Positions 22,875 through 35,800 of a DNA stretch of 64,000 nucleotides are shown piece after piece; position 1 is the stretch's first letter, and every line of letters starts with the position of its first letter. The notes under the pieces are model-generated. The model saw nothing but the letters and a program-made list of their open reading frames with translations. It did not search any database and was not told where the DNA came from. The stretch is from contig NC_089176.1 of NCBI RefSeq assembly GCF_947507565.1, forward strand, positions 372,001 to 436,000, in the 5' to 3' direction. Source of the stretch: Oscarella lobularis. Lineage: Eukaryota; Porifera; Homoscleromorpha; Homosclerophorida; Oscarellidae. A program made the translations under genes and the position numbers.

Positions 22875-25800
22875 ATGGCTAGCGAATTCAGAAAAAGGCT
22901 CCAGAATCTCTTCCGACGACGCAGCGAAGACCCAGAGCATTCTCTGACACTCGATCCCGAAGATATAACAATAGGAGTCGATACCGTCAAGGTGGACTCC
23001 CCTTCGAAACGTTTTTTGCAGCGTGAATCGTTCCTACAGGAACTTAGCCGCGAAAATCCGCTAGTGCACCGACTATTGCGACTCAAGGAGCTCACAGACA
23101 TCGTGGCAAAGCAACGAGTCGAAGAGGCAAAGAAAACGACAACGGAAATAATAAATAATAATAATCTTCCTATAGTACGCTGTCGAATCCATTTGGATTG
23201 CCATAAAAGATCTTCTGCGACCGTCCAATCCATTAGAAACCCGATCAATCGTCTTGGCATTTTTGGAAGCATTGATAAGAGGACAGGTAAAAAGGAAAAA
23301 AACATAGACAAAGACATTCTCGATTTATTATTATTTAGTACGGGGAACTCGGCTTGCTGAGACATCACTTTTTTCGCGTTGTAGCTATGCACAACATCGA
23401 GGAAGATTTCGCTCAGAGGTAATAAGAAAATGTTGATTATTCAATTAAAATAATGTCCTTTTTCTTATTAGACTCGGTATTTTGACTGAGTTGACGGGGC
23501 AAGGTCGCAATGTTCAGTCGTTCGAACAGGACATCGGTCCACTGCTTTTGAACTGGATGCCCGTCATGGCAAACCACGAAAAGTCACCCCCTCAGACATT
23601 TTTCACATTTTCAATTTCAAAATTTCGTTTTTAGACTTTCCGCTTTTTTGAAACTGACTGTCAACGTCATCCACTTCAACGCATCGTATCTTGAAGAATC
23701 CGTCATTTCAGGCCTCGTTCAGTACGTCAGCAAATCAAAAGATTAATTTCTATATCTCCCCTTCAAGATACACGTGCGTAATCTGCGATCGATTCGAATC
23801 CGTTTCCGGCGTCGTTGAGGCACGTGCGACTCCTAATTAATATAATTTATCCCAACCCTTTTTCTCTTCAGTCGTGTCTTGAGTTGGTGGACAGTGTTCT
23901 TCGCTACAGTTGCCTGCCAACGTCCGCTCTACAACCGACAATAACGACACTATGCCACACAGTTGTCGGAGAGACTTTTTCTCATGTCAGCTGGCAGGTA
24001 TTGCTACATAAATAAATAATCTCAATCGCTTATTTAACCTTAGGAGAACGGAAAGTTTTAGGGTATATGCAGTGTAGAAAAGGACCTAATGTTGTTGGAG
24101 TATATGGTTTATTGCATATGGTGTAAAATTATTTACAAAAGAAATGATTATTCCTAACCATGCTAACATTTTCATATATATAATGGCTCCAATTTTATCA
24201 TTAGTTTTAGCTTTTATAGCTTGAGCTGTTATACCTTGTACACAAAATGTAGTTTTAAGTGATTTAATACATTTATTTTATATTTTTTATTTCTAGCTGA
24301 TGAGTAAGCTTCTTGGCACTCATCTTGGCCACAGAGGAATCTACACCCTTTGCGAAATTCTTCAAGATAAGTATGATGATGAAATAATTTAATCTCTAGT
24401 GTCTGGATCCTCTTGTTGTAGTGCTAGCGATCCTTGTCTACTTCAAGGCGCTATTTTTTTCCTGGGAGAGTCCCTATGGGGCAGTCAACGCGTCTCTTCT
24501 CTAAAGCACTCCTTTCCATCAGTTCTACCTTCTATTCTAAAAGTCTCGCGAGAATATTCTATAGCACGGTTTCTATTAGTCGATTTCTTCCTATAGGCTC
24601 TAGATTTGGGACATCCCTCAGTTTTCTATAAAGCCGTTTTGTCCATGGAACGTCTAATCGAAAAGGAAGGCCAGAGACTCGATTACGTCACGTGGGATCT
24701 CGTTCTTAGCATTCTCGAATCAATCAGCGTCTTCGTCGAAGTGAAACAGCCAAAATAACGATTAATTTTTAAGAGAGAGAGAACGTGTTTTTTAGTCTGA
24801 GAAGAGTCTAGTTAACGGAAGTCGAGTCGCCCGGAAATTACATCACATTTTCAGCTGCGTCGAAGGATCGTGCGAAAGCGGAAAATTCCTCGGCGAAGCG
24901 AAACGATTTTTCAGCTTGGCCGAACGATTCACGTGCAAACGACCCGTACGCAATCGAAAAAAAATATTAAAATTCTCAAAATTCTTTTTCTCGTAGGAAT
25001 TATGCGCTTTGACGCTCGTCTCGTTTCGAGCGCGCGCCATCGATCCTTCGGCGAGCGACTGGATACAGAGTTTAGAGTCCGTGCTCATTCGCTATTACGT
25101 CAATGACGCGCGAACCAACGTCAGACTGAAAGCGCTTACCGTTCTGGAAGCCGTTCTTAGCTCAATTCGACACACATTCGAGGTGAGAGACGTTTTTATT
25201 TAAAGCGTTTGGGACTTATGTTTTTTTTAAAATTAATTAAAGGATCTATTGATTGAGTCTGTCGTTCTACCGTTGTTTCATTCGTCGACTCCTTCTATAG
25301 AAGAGGACGGTGATGTGGACGTGAGACAAGCGGTTGTTCAGCTGCACTTGGATTTGGCTTTTGGATGCACGAATCCGCATTTTTTCAGCTTGGTTGTCGT
25401 CATCGAAAGGGTAAGAAATAGTCAGGGAGTAATATAACGGTCCTGGGATTGTTTTTCTAGGTTGTTAAACGAACGATGGAGTCAGAGGTGGGCATCTCTT
25501 TTTCGTACGTTTAGCGAAATTAATTTTTATTTAGACCCAAATTGGTAAAGACGTCGAAACGGCGATGATCGGTCTCGTGGAGTTGTTCAAAGTGAGAAAT
25601 GAAAATCGTCGCGAATACGACGTCTAGATACCATAGTCTCCTTAGTACAAGCTTCTTCACATTCCGCCGCATCATTCCTACTGCCTATTTCGAATTCTCG
25701 TCAATCACGTTCAGCTCCAATACAAAAGACAAGACACGTCGTCGAGAGCGTCAAGAATTCGCCAACAGGTAATCTTCTATTAATTAATTAAACAAAGATA

Positions 25801-28800
25801 CAGGCCGAATATTATTCGAGTACTTGCGCTCAGATTTTCGAATGTTTTCTTCGTCTCCGAGCCAATCCTCTTCACCAGCTAGGCTTCCTTTGCTCCAATA
25901 ACACCACCGTCGATTATAGCCCCTTTGTAACGTGCGACGAAAGGTGAAAAGCGCACTCCAGAAACGAAATCCTCCTATAGATTAATTCTAGCGAGGACGA
26001 CGTTCTAAATAAGAGGCGAAGTAGTCGCCCTTTGCCCATTGGCAAAGCCGCCTGTTTTGCCGCTATGCCACACCAAGAACCGATTTGCTACGTCAACGCC
26101 TTCGACTCTTTGCTCATGTGCTTGCAGCAGGAACGAGATGGCGACGTTTTAGCGGTCGTAGGAAAGTTTTTGTCGGCTGCATTGCGCAATAAGACTCTAA
26201 TGCTCGCCTGTGACGTCGACCTGGACACGCTGTGTCAACTTTTGTGCAAAGTCATTTCGGTAGGATCGTTTTAGGATGCGAAAAGGGGGGAGTTATATAG
26301 AGAGGCTTTTTGCGTAGACTCTGGTTAAAGATGGGGATTCGAAAGACTGCTTGGAAGACTTTTATAAGACTTTGTTTACGTTGACGTCATATTTTGGAGA
26401 CTTGAAGAGAAAGGTCGATTAGAACATTAATTAAGTCTAATTTATTTTTCGAAATTTCATTTTTGTTGTAGCAAGAACTGTTAGAATGTTTGGAACGCGG
26501 GCTTTCAGGTCGCTGCAGTCGAAGTTGTCTTCTTTCCATAAAGATTTGCCTTCTTGAAATGAATTCGGAGTCTCCTATCAAACGGTAACTAATCCCATGT
26601 GATAAAATAACGATAAATCTCGTTTTCTGCAGACTCCTGCCCTCGATTCTATCATCCATGGCCAAACTATCAGCCACAGTCAATTTATCCGGTCCACTTC
26701 TCGAATGTCTTCAAGGTACAGTCTCATTGCGACTCTTTTTAGTGAACCCTAGTCTATTATTTTAGTATTGAGTTGGTCTGAGTTGGAACCGTTGCATGCT
26801 GGGTGTCGTGAGAAGGACTATCATTCGATTTTTAGCATGCTTATTCCCTATACAGACTCCACTAAGTAAGTCGTGGCCGAAATCTGGATTCTGTCTTTAT
26901 TTGTATTTTTTTTAGATTTTCTTCGCTTATTGTCACTTTAGCGTTTCACGTCACGTTTTCGTGGTTCGTGAGAATTCCTCTTCAATTTCGCAAATCCGTT
27001 AATCAATTCGTTTCCAAGGTAAACTAGAAAAGAAACGATTTCTTCTTGCACTCGCTCATCTTTTCTATCAGCGTCTCGATTCGTTGCACGTTCTCGCGAG
27101 CGAAAGCCAAGGCGGAAGCGGAAGCGGATCCCCACTCGTCAGTCCTCGAATCATAAAACGACAAAAATCGCCGAATTTTAGCGACTACGCAATGAAATCA
27201 GTCGACGAAGAGAGCAAAAAACAATTGACAGCATCAGCAAGTCTTCGCGACGAGCTAAAAGAAGTCTGCGCCGATCTAATGGCTCACTACACCTTCTCGA
27301 ATGTACACACCCATCCTTCCAGGTAAAACAACAATAGTCTCTCTTCGAAATTGACGCTATTTAATTATTTAAAGGTCGAATACTGTACGATGGATGACAG
27401 ACGGCGGTCTGACGAAGAGCTGGTTAGTCGGACGAAGCGTCGTCACCATCACGACGGCGCTAGAGCGAAAAGACCAATTGGCGTCGTCATCTCGAACTGG
27501 AACATTAGCCTCGCTTCACTCAATCGATTCTCTTGATCGAGCGTCGCCGTTCGATTCCGCCGCTCGACGTGGCGACATCGGCGTCGGTCGCGGTTGGGCC
27601 GACGTGTTGGTGCGTCGTCCAACGGCGAATATATCGTGGACTATGAGAGTGGAGAACAAGGGCGAACCCGTTCGGGCGTCCGTCGCTTCTGTGCCGCTAT
27701 TTGGCGGCGTCGCCGGTAGCGATACGCCGCTCTCGTTGTCGTCGGATCACGGCGGAAGCGTGACGTCGTTTGCACTGCGACGGATACAGGCGATTCGCGG
27801 CGGCGGAGGAGGAATGAAGAAAGGCGGCAGCGCCGGAATTAGCCCTTATTCGTCGAGTTTGTCGTCGCCTGTTCGACCGGCACCGCGTTGGCCCACGTTA
27901 CCCGTCAACTCCCCGTTTACCGGTGACGGAAGACGAATTTCTAGAGACGAAATTTTGACGGAAACGGCTAGCGCCGACGAAGAAGAAGAAGAAAAAGAAG
28001 AAGAAGAAGAAGGAGAAGAAGAAACTGACGGTCAGTATACGAAAACTAAGTACATAAAAATCAGAGCGATTTTTCTCTAGTTTGTCGAACGACTGCTGAG
28101 CCAATTCCCTCCAGTGCAAGCACTCTCAAAGGCGATTTCAATTTTGAGACGGTATTATAGTCCAAAGTCTTCTTACTGCGCTATTTATTCACTTCGGTGT
28201 ACTCTAACAGCCTCAGCTGGGGGAAAGTCCGTTGGAGAGATCGCTAATAAACATGCAAGAGCAAAAAGAGTAAGTCTTCGTGAGCTTTATTATTTTTCAA
28301 TTTTTACTTTATTAGTGTGGCGACCCGGTCACTGAGTCCTTTACTGAGAAACAAATCGTGTCCAGAACTCTGTCTCTTTCTGAACGATCCATCCGCGGTT
28401 TCGGCTCGATTTTCTCGGCAATCGAGTCGCGAAGCCGAAGACGTGTTGCTCTCCCCGACGTCGCCTCGTTCGCCGCTTGAAACGTTTTTTGAAAGCAAAG
28501 AGCCCGAATCGAGCCTCACGTTGACAGCGACGCCGTCTGCTAGTCTCTTAGCGACTTCGGCCAAAGATCCGACGTCAATTTCGCAGCGAGACTCAAGCGC
28601 TCTTGATCCAAGGTAGGAGAATAGTTGTATTGCATGTCTGAATCACGTTTTTGTCTTTGCGTTTTTTAGCTTTGTGTTCATGCAGCTCTATGGGCAAATA
28701 TTCGGATTCTTAGGCGATGCGAATAGTCCCGTTCTTCTACCCCAAGAAGAGGTATTCTATTGAATCAATAAAACGATTATAATCGTCGGTCTAGGGCATG

Positions 28801-29844
28801 GAACGAGCGATCAAAGTTCTAGATCATTTGCCTGCTTTTAGCACTCACAAAATCGGTCTTATTTACGTTGGAAACGGACAGGTGCGCTTCGAAGGGGGTC
28901 CCTCATCTCTTGAACCACGACTTCTTGTGTTTAGCGAACTGAAAATGAAGTTTTGGCGAATTCGTGGGGTTCCTCTCGCTACTGTCAATTCGTCAACGGC
29001 ATCGGCAGTCTCGTTCGATTGTCCGATTGCCAAGAGCCGGAAGTCTGCCTAGGCGGATTGCATCGGACTGGAGAAGACGGCGATTTTACCTGTCTTTGGA
29101 AAGACGGCGTCACGCAAGGCAAGACTTCGTTTCTTTTAACACAGATCAAAAATATTTTTATTTTATCAGTCGTTTTTCACGTCGCTACTTTAATGGGACA
29201 ACAGACGAGCTCCATGACGTCAAAAAAGCTGCACATTGGAAACAATTTTGTTACGATTGTGTATAATGACAGTGGCGAAATTTATCCTCCTGACGTCATC
29301 AAAGTAAGACTTACTTCTAATAAGAGAGAGTATCTTCGCCGAACGTTCTTTAGTCTCGTCTAAATTCCGTCGACATCATCGTTACACCTCTCGATATGAA
29401 CAGCAACGAAGTCGCGATACGATTTAGAGAGGGTTCAGGTAATTAATTGACAATTAATCAATTTATTTCTTTCGAAATCAATTATTTGTAGCTGTTGTTG
29501 GAATCGCTGATCTCGGTCCTTACGTTATATCTGATAATCGTCTTCCGGTATTGGCTCGACAATTGGCTCTTGTCTCCGATGTACGTTTTTAAGACTAGGA
29601 TGTGTCCTTGTTTTGATTTTTTTGTCCTAGCTGGCTTGTCTAACGTATCGCGAGCAAGTATACGGTGACGTACAAGGATCGAATTGGGTGGAACGATTGC
29701 GAAAGATAAAGCAGTTGTATGGCAAAGTCGGGTACAGTTCTAAAGCTCAAGCCTCTTACATTGCATTTACGTAGTCTGATCAAAAGAACGTGTCTATTTT
29801 GCAGAGATTTATACGCGCATAAGCGAAAGCGCGGTCTTTTTTAG
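22875..29844 (+). CDS. TSC2: TSC2 (tuberin), Rheb GTPase-activating protein
   Basis: About 35 small exons. The N-terminal helical-repeat half has recognisable blocks such as [18 protein letters not shown] and [12 protein letters not shown]. The middle holds [25 protein letters not shown] and [16 protein letters not shown], all conserved tuberin signatures. The C-terminal RapGAP domain runs from [13 protein letters not shown] through [42 protein letters not shown] and [16 protein letters not shown], which includes the asparagine thumb, to [16 protein letters not shown]. The stop is TAG 29842-29844 if the last intron splices at GG|GTACAG. The phosphosite-rich linker is shorter than in human and holds a Glu run. 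TSC2 with TSC1 switches off Rheb and so mTORC1. Confidence 0.93.
24028..24269 (+). other. nad1: NUMT: mitochondrial nad1 fragment in a TSC2 intron
   Basis: This AT-rich stretch lies inside the TSC2 intron between SHVSWQ and [12 protein letters not shown]. Read in one frame it gives [20 protein letters not shown] and NVVGVYGLL. In another frame it gives [20 protein letters not shown], then [18 protein letters not shown] and QNVVLSDLI. This is the NADH dehydrogenase subunit 1 core. Trp is encoded by TGA and Arg by AGA, as in the mitochondrial code of sponges, cnidarians and placozoans. A small deletion at LLxxx|GVKLF shifts the frame. The host intron is about 300 bp against 50-90 bp for its neighbours. 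Confidence 0.9.
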
Positions 29845-29863
29845 GGTCCCGTACATTCGAACC

Positions 29864-32800
29864 ATGTCAACCGATCTGCCCGCCGCTCGCCTTCGCCTAA
29901 GCCGTTTCAGGCCTCTAGGGGACACTAGACGCACGAAAGCAACATCGGTAAACAAAGCGAATCGGTCGCACGAAGAGAACACCGTCAACCGCCCATCTGC
30001 AGGGAAAATCAGCGCATTGGTCCATCGTCGAAGACGACGCGGACAAAAGCGGACCCGTCGAAGTACGAACGCGTCCTATAAAGCTCAAATAGCGAACGAA
30101 CGTCTCGCAACAGGTCTATATAGACGGAAAGAACGTCGTTGTCACGAACGGCCTAAGCGACGCCGCGCGAACAGTGAGAACGTCGTATACCGTCGAAGAA
30201 AAAGTAAAAAAGGTACGTGGAACGTATTAGGAAGAGCATTCGATGAAGAACACTCCAGGCATTTCTCTGCTCTTTCGTCAATTTGGATTCAAATCGTTTC
30301 AATAGCTCGTCTTCTGTTTTTCGTCGAGAACTGACTCGAGGCTTGTGCATCGTCCACGAGTCGTCCCTACGATTTCACATGCGTTCAGGCGACCGATTCG
30401 ACGTACCGCTTTCGTTCACCGTAAGCTAGCCGCGAGGCGAGATCCAACCCCGGGAAAAAAAAAATCTTCTTCTCATACAAGGTCGCATCAGCATTTCCCC
30501 TAAGAGAGGGAATACTGATTCAACGCAAGGACACAAAGTAACACAGTCAATAATAATAATAATAATAATAATAATAATTATTATTATTATTAATAATCAT
30601 TTTCTCTATAAAGTCTTCTCGAATTATTTTATCTTGGACATCCCGCTGATCGACTTGCGTCCGTCGCTCTGACTCCGCCAACATCAAACGCGCCGCCGCC
30701 GCCGCACAGTCTCATTTCAACGTGCAACGACTCGTCTCTCGTCATCAGCTACGACTCAGAGTCCAAACGACACTCAATCTGGCAAATGCGCGAAGAAGTC
30801 AAAGTAAAAATAAATAAATATATAAATATATATATAATAGATTCGTTGAGCAGTCGGCTGTCCTTGGTGATTCCGTTTCAGTCAAACCTAAACACGAAAC
30901 CCCGTCTTCGTTTGGCGACAGCACGGCAACATTTCCGCCTCCGTCACAAGGCTCATTGCAATCAAAGTCATCCATTGGACGAGGCCACGGCTCTCTCGTA
31001 AAAGAGATTTTCCATCGAAAGTGGCTACTCAATCAAGGAGGCGGAAGTGGGGGAGAAGTGAAGAGCTCCACGTCGCCGTTTTTTCGCTTGTTGGACGCGC
31101 CAGCGCGTTTGAAATCCGCCGCATCGACGACAGTCTGTTCCGAAGTGGAGACGACGGTGTATACAAGCAACTACGGCGTGACGTCATCGCTTGCTGTTGA
31201 TCTCGTGCGAATTTGGACGGATGAGTTCGAATCGACGAGAGCACGGTATTCATAGCAAATTAAAAAATTAATTAATTAAATAAATTCTTGCCTTATTTTT
31301 TTTAGGCGCGTTTTTCTTTGTGAGAATCTTGTTGGGCAGGCGTACGTTTGTTTGTGTTGCGAGAATGAGACGAAGTCGGGGGTTTCACTTTCCAACACTC
31401 CGTTTTTTTTTTAATTTTTTAATTTAGGCTTGTTGAGTACACGGTGCGCGAAGAGGAAGTGTCCGTTCAAAAGCAGAGCATACTGCACGTCAAAGACATC
31501 GTTCCTCTACAGGTAAATGAAAAAATAAATAAATAGATAATAATTGGTCAATTTCTCGTCTCCAAGAATGCAAAGATGACGTTAGTGCTTCAAAACGACG
31601 GACGTCTTTGTCTCTACAGCGGACTTGACGAGGTTTATTTGACTGAGACTCTTATTAGTCCTACAATACACTCCCTTTATATATAGATATGTCGCGTTTT
31701 ATGTGACGATCTCTCAATCAGTCGTCTCCTCGCAACAGCTCGCGATAACATTATCGTCGAAACGAGCAACGATGACGTCTACGTAGGCTCATTTCCGTCG
31801 TCCGCCTTATCATCAACATCCGGTTAGGCGTCCCCATTTCAATAAGCTCTCAAACGAATGAGATTTCGCTTATTTTTTAGTGGATTTCTGCATCAAGGGT
31901 CTCGTGGATGCGCTCGATTCTTCAACGGCTCACAGTCTTCTTTGCCAATGGCAACGAATCCGTCTGACCAATGAATCGTCGCCTCGAGGTTTTGATGACG
32001 CAATGCTGTTTAAACTCTTCTGCGATTTTCTTCTCAATTGCACCGGATTGAAGCCGGTCAGGTTATACGCGTAAATCCATTTATTATTGATTTTTTTGTT
32101 GATTAGAAGAACGTCATTGGGTCTGATGAAATGACCATAGAGGTGAGTACTGTTTTCTAAAATTTTGTTATTAAATCAAAAGTGATTCTCTTAGGATTTT
32201 TTGTCTTCGAATTCAATTCTAAATTGTGGCGAATCGCGTTATCTTCGCTGTCTTCCGAAAACGATGACGTCAAAGCGAAAAAGTCCTCCTCCGAAGACGT
32301 TCTGGTAAATAATTCGTTAATTAATCTCGAGCTTTTTGAATTTTTTCGTCGTCGTGGTCAGCTTTGACTCGACGCCTCTTTTGTCAGGTTGCATTTCCAC
32401 TGTAATCTTCGCCCTTCATCTCGTTCACGAAGTATAGGCACTTGTACGGTGGATTATCCCGAATGTGAAGCGATTTCTCTTTAGGAAATGCGACTCAATC
32501 AACTCTTAAAAGAACGACGATGTACCCTAGCCGAAACTCTATTCATTTTGACGACGTATTGGAAGTGGGATTCGTACAGTTCATACTACAAGAACCTCTA
32601 TCCGACTTTGCAAACTCAGCAAGTGAACTTCGAACGCGATTCACGTACGCAAAAACCCGTAATCATTGAGAGCAAATTCTCATTAAATGTATAGCTATTT
32701 GCGATCCGTTGTACAAAGATCCGCCGCAGATTATCGCTTGGCTTCTTGACGCATTGGATAACTTACAGGTAACAAAATAAATTTTTAATTTGTAGATCTT

Positions 32801-35800
32801 TTAATTGATTTTTTAGGAGGATGCCTTTCCGGTCATTCCTCGCGTTAATCGAACGTGCATCGACGTCTGTATCGTACGTAAATTCAATTTAAATTCAGCC
32901 TATTCCGAGTCGCTTTTTTTGCACAGCTCTTCAGCCTTCTCGTCTTTGATCAGAATAAGCCAACTCAGCCAACTCTTTCCAACATCATCAAACCCTTAGG
33001 ACAAAGTCCAATCAATAAGGATGAGATCCTACGTGACGTAAACACTGTCCTACAAAAGTAAGCGATCCCACGACACAATCAAATAGTCCCCCCCTCGATA
33101 ATTCGATCCCAGTCTCCCCGGCGATCTTCACAGCCCCGCGGAACAGTCCCTCTTCTTTATGGCGTCCCGACGCTGGACGCCCGATCTTCTCGACATGCTA
33201 CCTCGCGGCGTCGCTTCGTTCCTAAACGACGTTCTCGATCGCTGTCGAGAAAACCCGCCCGCCTGTCTACCGACACAAGGCTACGTTTTACTCGGTCGAG
33301 ACGACTTGGCTCGTCAGGAGCGAGTGACGACGATCCAATACCGATTACTCTCACACGTCACTAAAGGCAAACAGTCACCAGAAGTCCAGCAGTCATCAAA
33401 GGCACGAAAAAGAGGCAAAAATCGACGGGGTTTCTTTTATTTTGTATTGGGACAGGCGTTCGATGATTTTGACGGGACAGAGCATCTTATGGACGACGAA
33501 GTGGGCGTTTTTGCCGGCCGTTTCACCGCTTTTCTGTTGATTTTTTAGATTGTTCGAGTTCGGTTCAGTCAAGATCGTCGCATACGCGAAGTGTGTCGTC
33601 TCTTGCAGTCGTCAAAACCGGTTCGAATCGCGCTGGAACAGAAACCCGAAGTCAGGTACAGTAAAATCCAAAAAACTCAAAAAAATCCCACGAAATTCAA
33701 ATAAATATCCAGTGATCACGAATTCATCGAACTTCAAGAAAAACGTCTCTTTCTCGTCTGCCAGCGAACGATGTCTCTACCCGTTGCTAGGTAAACCTCT
33801 CCTTGACAACAACGCGAACACGGGACCCCCTATCTTCTATCCAGAGGCATGTTCACTCTCGGAACAACTAAACCCATTATAACCGTACCCCTATCGATCC
33901 CCAAATTGAATCTAAACGGCCGTGCGCCGCCTCGCGACAATACAATATCGCTGAGCAACGTTGAAACGCCGCCCAGTATGACAAACTGGCCGAGCTTTCA
34001 CAACGGCGTCGCTGCGGGACTCTGCATTGATCCCAACATGAAAGAAGTGAGTAGGGAGACGTCGAACAAAGGCGAAAGCCTCTTATTTGCCCTAGGTAAG
34101 CTCGGCGTGGATTGCCTACAATATGCCGTCGTCTGCCGAAGTCGAAATCAGTAACGAACAGGCTGGATTCCTTCTCGCTCTCGGTCTAAACGGTCATCTG
34201 AAGAAATTAGCTGTTCATCATCTGCATTCGTACTTGTCGAAGGTAAGAGAGCCCGTTGCGACTCTGTATCGGACTTCTACGACTATCCAGGCTCACGAAA
34301 TGACGACTATTGGTCTTCTCATTGGTCTCGCAGCCGCCAGGTGCTCCCCATCGCTTCCCCTATTTCCCCCTACTAACTCTTCTAGGCGTGGGACAATGGA
34401 TTTAGAAGTGACGCGGATTCTAAGCGTTCACATACCCGCCTTATTGCCCGCCGGATCGACTCAACTCAACGTTCCCAGTCTCGCTCAAGTGGCGGCTCTC
34501 ATAGGCCTAGGTCTCGTCTATCAGGGTTCCGCTCATCGTCACATCACTCAAGTCTTACTCGCTGATATCGGCACGTCGGCGAAATTCGTCTCGAATCGCT
34601 TACTTTTTTTTAATTTATTCTCTAGGACGTCCGGCTGGGCCGGAACTCGAGCATTCGAACAATCGGGAGTCGTACGCTTTGGCGGCGGGACTCGCTCTGG
34701 GAATGGTTACACTTGGGGTGAGTGCACGTGTTAAAATCCCTCCTTCTAGACTTAGTCTTTTGTTTCAGAAAGGCGATACGGCAATGGGGCTGGCCGATCT
34801 GAAACTACGCGACAATTTGAAACTATACATGACTGGAGGCGGGCCAGAAAAAGTCAAAATAAATCAATAAATGTAAAAATGTCGCCTATCTTTCTTAATT
34901 TTAGATGCTTTATAAGGAAAAGCCGGTCTGCTATAAAATCCACGTAAGAATGCTAAATACGTAAATTAGAAATAGACACCTGTCTATAGGAAGGACCCGG
35001 TGTAAATGTTCACGTTACTGGTCCCCCAGCCATCGTTGCTTTAGGACTAATGTACTTGAAAACGAACGACGAGTGAGCGAGATAAATAAAAAATACACGC
35101 AGAATATCTTTTAATTTAAAGTGTGGTCGGAAATTGGCTCAAAGTGCCGGACAGTATTTTCATGTTGGAATTTATCCGACCCGACATGTTGACGTTGATG
35201 GTATAGCCCCCTTTGAACAGAGTGCGTCTCTTCTCTGAGTCGTATTTTTGCAGACGCTCTGTCGTGGTTTGATTTTATGGGACAGCGTCGTTCCATCGTC
35301 TACGTGGGTGAACAGCCACGTTCCGCCGGTGCGCCAGTTTCCTTTGAAGTTGGTGAGATGTAAGCGTTCTTTTCGCGCGATAGATCGTAGCCAGAAAATC
35401 GGGCGATTTCGCTCGCCAACAATCGTCCGAAACAAAGATGCTGGGGTCAGTGATAGGAGTGATAAACCTACTTGTTTAATTTCTTCCTTAGCGAGATCAG
35501 GATTCACGTCATAGCGGGTGCATGCATGGCAATAGGAATGCGATTTGCTGGCACATCGAACAAAGCGGCATTTGACTGTCTCGTAAGTCTCAAAAGCATT
35601 GATAAAAATTCAATGGATATCGATGTTAGATGGAACGTGTGAAATATTTCATAAAACTGTCGTCTTCTCCGTCAGAGGTAAATCATTTTTGTCGCTTTTT
35701 GAGCGTTCGAATTTTTGTACGTAGGCGAATTTTGCTGCTGAATACTGCCTAGACTGCAGCCTTCTAGCTCTGGCTCTGGTAGCTTCTCTTCTTGTAAATA

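Noticed and set aside
29811-30334. TSC2 and ANAPC1 as one fused gene
   Set aside because: The last TSC2 splice gives [13 protein letters not shown] and a stop. The alternative frame that reads through does not match either protein's expected ends.
33617-33630. GGTTCGAATCG, similar to a tRNA T-arm
   Set aside because: It lies inside an ANAPC1 exon, and no anticodon or acceptor stem can be formed around it.
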